Below are positions 6,184-7,052 of a stretch of 7,052 bases of DNA, in pieces. Every line of letters begins with the position of its first letter. Positions within the stretch are counted from its first letter, which is position 1. The notes below the pieces were generated by a model that worked only from the letters and a program-made list of their open reading frames with translations, was not told the origin of the DNA and ran no database searches. Origin of the DNA: an uncultured Bacilli bacterium (GTDB taxonomy: Bacteria; Bacillota_I; Bacilli_A; RF39; UBA660); contig CANPWX010000059.1 in assembly GCA_947585065.1 (NCBI GenBank), positions 1 to 7,052 on the forward strand, in the 5' to 3' direction. The translations under genes and the position numbers were made by a program.

Positions 6184-6212
6184 ATTCTACCTTGAAAGTG
6201 TTGAAAATGCAA
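6184..6212 (-). promoter_or_regulatory. SigA-type promoter of the Cys-rich surface protein gene
   Basis: On the - strand, TTGCAT (complement of 6207-6212), 17 bases, then TAGAAT (complement of 6184-6189). Transcription would start about 7 bases further on and give a leader of roughly 40 bases that ends in a strong AAGGGGG ribosome binding site. The -35 box abuts the -35 box of the tmRNA promoter on the other strand. Confidence 0.7.
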
Positions 6213-6229
6213 GTATTTTATGATAAAAT
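6201..6229 (+). promoter_or_regulatory. Promoter of the tmRNA gene
   Basis: TTGAAA (6201-6206), 17 bases, then TAAAAT (6224-6229). The mature tmRNA 5' end at 6241 lies 11 bases beyond the -10 box, which fits a short 5' extension removed by RNase P. Confidence 0.7.
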
Positions 6230-6240
6230 GTTACTTGTTT

Positions 6241-6604
6241 GGGGAAGTTTTTGGGTTCGACCTTAATTACTAATTGGAATTGCAAGTAGTAGGCATACTT
6301 TAAATGCGACAATAAAATAAATGACGAAGCTAATTATGGCTTTGCTCCTCTTGCTGTTGCAGCCTAATAAGTTAGGATAGGAGCACTCACACATTACTTT
6401 TACTTGTAGAGTAAGTGCTGGGTTCATTCATACAAGTTCTATTTTTTCTGTTGTTTAGGTAGAAAAAATGAAAATTTACTAAACTTATTTTCTCTTTTGG
6501 TGCGTTGGATCCGATAGAGAAAAGACATAGAATTCCAACTAAACTTGTAGATGTTTCAAGATAGGATTAATGGGACAGGGGTTCAAAACCCCTCTTCTCC
6601 ACCA
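6241..6604 (+). ncRNA. ssrA: Transfer-messenger RNA (tmRNA)
   Basis: tmRNA rescues ribosomes stalled on broken messages, acting with SmpB, and adds a degradation tag to the unfinished protein. The 364-base RNA is complete. The 5' end GGGGAAG pairs with CTTCTCC just before ACCA to make the 7-bp acceptor stem with one G-U pair. The 5' block continues GTTTTTGGGTTCGAC, a diagnostic tmRNA signature. Near the 3' end AGGGG-TTCAAAA-CCCCT forms the T arm, and the encoded CCA ends at 6604. Between them lie the tag frame (6308-6370) and pseudoknot-forming segments, for example TTTTCTCTT (6490-6498) opposite AGAGAAAAG (6516-6524). It has its own promoter and terminator. No integrase or duplicated 3' end is seen, so the gene is not visibly used as an attachment site here. 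Confidence 0.96.
6308..6370 (+). other. tmRNA tag-peptide reading frame
   Basis: The only open frame that reaches the expected Ala-Ala-stop reads DNKINDEANYGFAPLAVAA, followed by two TAA stops. The Ala-Val-Ala-Ala end fits recognition by ClpXP-type proteases. The resume codon is most likely GAC at 6308-6310, because the alternative GCG at 6306 runs into TAA after four codons. An Asp start is known in some Clostridium and Mycoplasma tags. At 19 residues the encoded tag is longer than the usual ten or so. The exact resume codon is an inference. Confidence 0.8.
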
Positions 6605-6618
6605 AATTTTTTTACTAC

Positions 6619-6650
6619 CGATCCTTTCTTATTTTGATTGGATCGTTTTT
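6619..6650 (+). terminator. Intrinsic terminator after the tmRNA gene
   Basis: CGATCC (6619-6624) pairs perfectly with GGATCG (6640-6645) around a 15-base loop, followed directly by TTTTT (6646-6650). It lies 14 bases after the tmRNA CCA end and separates it from the acetyltransferase gene. Confidence 0.85.
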
Positions 6651-6671
6651 AATAGAAAAAGAAGAGGTATT

Positions 6672-7052
6672 ATGGAATTTTTTTTAGAAGAGCCAACTAT
6701 AGAAAGAAAAGAAGATGTAATAGATTATTTCAATGAGTTTAATAGCTATCATTCCCCAGTAAATGGTTCGAGTTTATTTGAAACAATGCTTTATGGTAGC
6801 AGTTATGAGGACTGTCTTCAAAAAGTAAATAAACTGATGGATCAAGATTATGCTAAAAGTATTAATAGATTACCTGGAAAAACATTTTTTTTGATTCGTA
6901 AAGAAGATAACAAACTAATTGGAATGATTAATATTAGATATCTTCCATCAGAAAATACAAATAAGTTTCTTGGAAATATAGGCTACAGTATAAGACCTAC
7001 AGAACGAAGAAAAGGCTATAATAAAACAAATTTATATTTAGGACTTAAAAAA
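6672..7052 (+). CDS. GNAT-family N-acetyltransferase (3'-truncated by window edge)
   Basis: The first 127 codons of a GNAT acetyltransferase, which would transfer acetyl from acetyl-CoA to an amine; the substrate is unknown. Visible parts are an N-terminal helical region, the strand KTFFLIRKEDNKLIGMINIRY (about 70-90), then GNIGYSIRPTERRKGYNKTNLYLGL (about 101-125). The last is the acetyl-CoA-binding motif A: strand beta4, the R-R-K-G-Y-N pyrophosphate loop (consensus Q/R-x-x-G-x-G/A, with Asn in the last position here) and the start of helix alpha3. The ATG at 6672 is supported by AAGAGG four bases upstream. It follows the tmRNA terminator by about 20 bases and no convincing promoter of its own is visible, so it may depend on read-through. 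The frame is open to the window end. Confidence 0.88.
   Translation, partial: MEFFLEEPTIERKEDVIDYFNEFNSYHSPVNGSSLFETMLYGSSYEDCLQKVNKLMDQDYAKSINRLPGKTFFLIRKEDNKLIGMINIRYLPSENTNKFLGNIGYSIRPTERRKGYNKTNLYLGLKK

Noticed and set aside
5825..6223. + strand Ser/Phe-rich ORF of 132 codons
   Set aside because: It is the complement of the Lys/Glu-rich N-terminus of the Cys-rich protein. Its low-complexity composition and lack of a ribosome binding site mark it as a shadow frame.
6570..6660. tmRNA 3' end used as an integration site for a genomic island
   Set aside because: No integrase gene follows and the 3' end is not repeated elsewhere in the window. An ordinary terminator and GNAT gene come next.
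1..7052. CRISPR array or reassigned UGA code
   Set aside because: No regularly spaced direct repeats are present. All genes translate in full with the standard code using TGG for Trp, so UGA reassignment is not needed.

Overview
This is a strongly AT-rich window that reads cleanly with the standard code: every ORF is closed by TAA or TAG and all Trp codons are TGG. Taken with the Firmicutes-type tmRNA, SigA-like promoters, purine-rich ribosome binding sites and Lys/Asn/Glu-rich membrane-anchored proteins, it suggests a low-GC Gram-positive bacterium (Bacillota). It may be one of the uncultured gut Bacilli/Clostridia near the Mollicutes. The lineage is an inference.

Layout from left to right. 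Positions 1-840 are the 3' end of a group II intron on the + strand: the C-terminal part of its reverse transcriptase/maturase, then RNA domains V and VI with a predicted branch-point A at 834. The intron ends 9 bases past the stop codon of the next gene, in antisense orientation to it. Positions 850-1845 (- strand) encode a membrane-anchored surface protein with a LamG/concanavalin-like lectin domain. Its control region (1846-2030) is the most interesting part of the window. A good - strand promoter lies between two nearly identical dyad-symmetric sites in inverted orientation (1866-1893 and 2002-2029), each with the same asymmetric 5-bp centre. This is the layout of a tyrosine-recombinase invertible promoter, although a pair of operators is a real alternative. 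Positions 2069-3985 (- strand) are a three-gene operon read from 3985 down: a small bacterial PH-domain protein, a membrane-anchored protein of unknown function that overlaps it by 8 bases, and a leaderless double-LysM protein. Positions 4066-6138 (- strand) encode a 690-residue surface protein. It has a charged cytoplasmic N-terminus, one membrane segment, a pilin-like domain and twelve Cys-pair modules, and it is closed by an intrinsic terminator.

At the right end, a compact divergent promoter region (6184-6229) serves the Cys-rich gene to the left and ssrA (tmRNA, 6241-6604) to the right. The tmRNA is complete from acceptor stem to CCA and carries an unusual 19-residue tag reading frame. 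It is followed by a terminator and the 5' part of a GNAT acetyltransferase gene that runs off the window.

The main theme is the cell envelope. At least three proteins are single-pass membrane proteins with predicted outside domains, one of them under a possible phase-variation switch, beside a housekeeping ribosome-rescue RNA. No recombinase gene for the proposed switch is present here.
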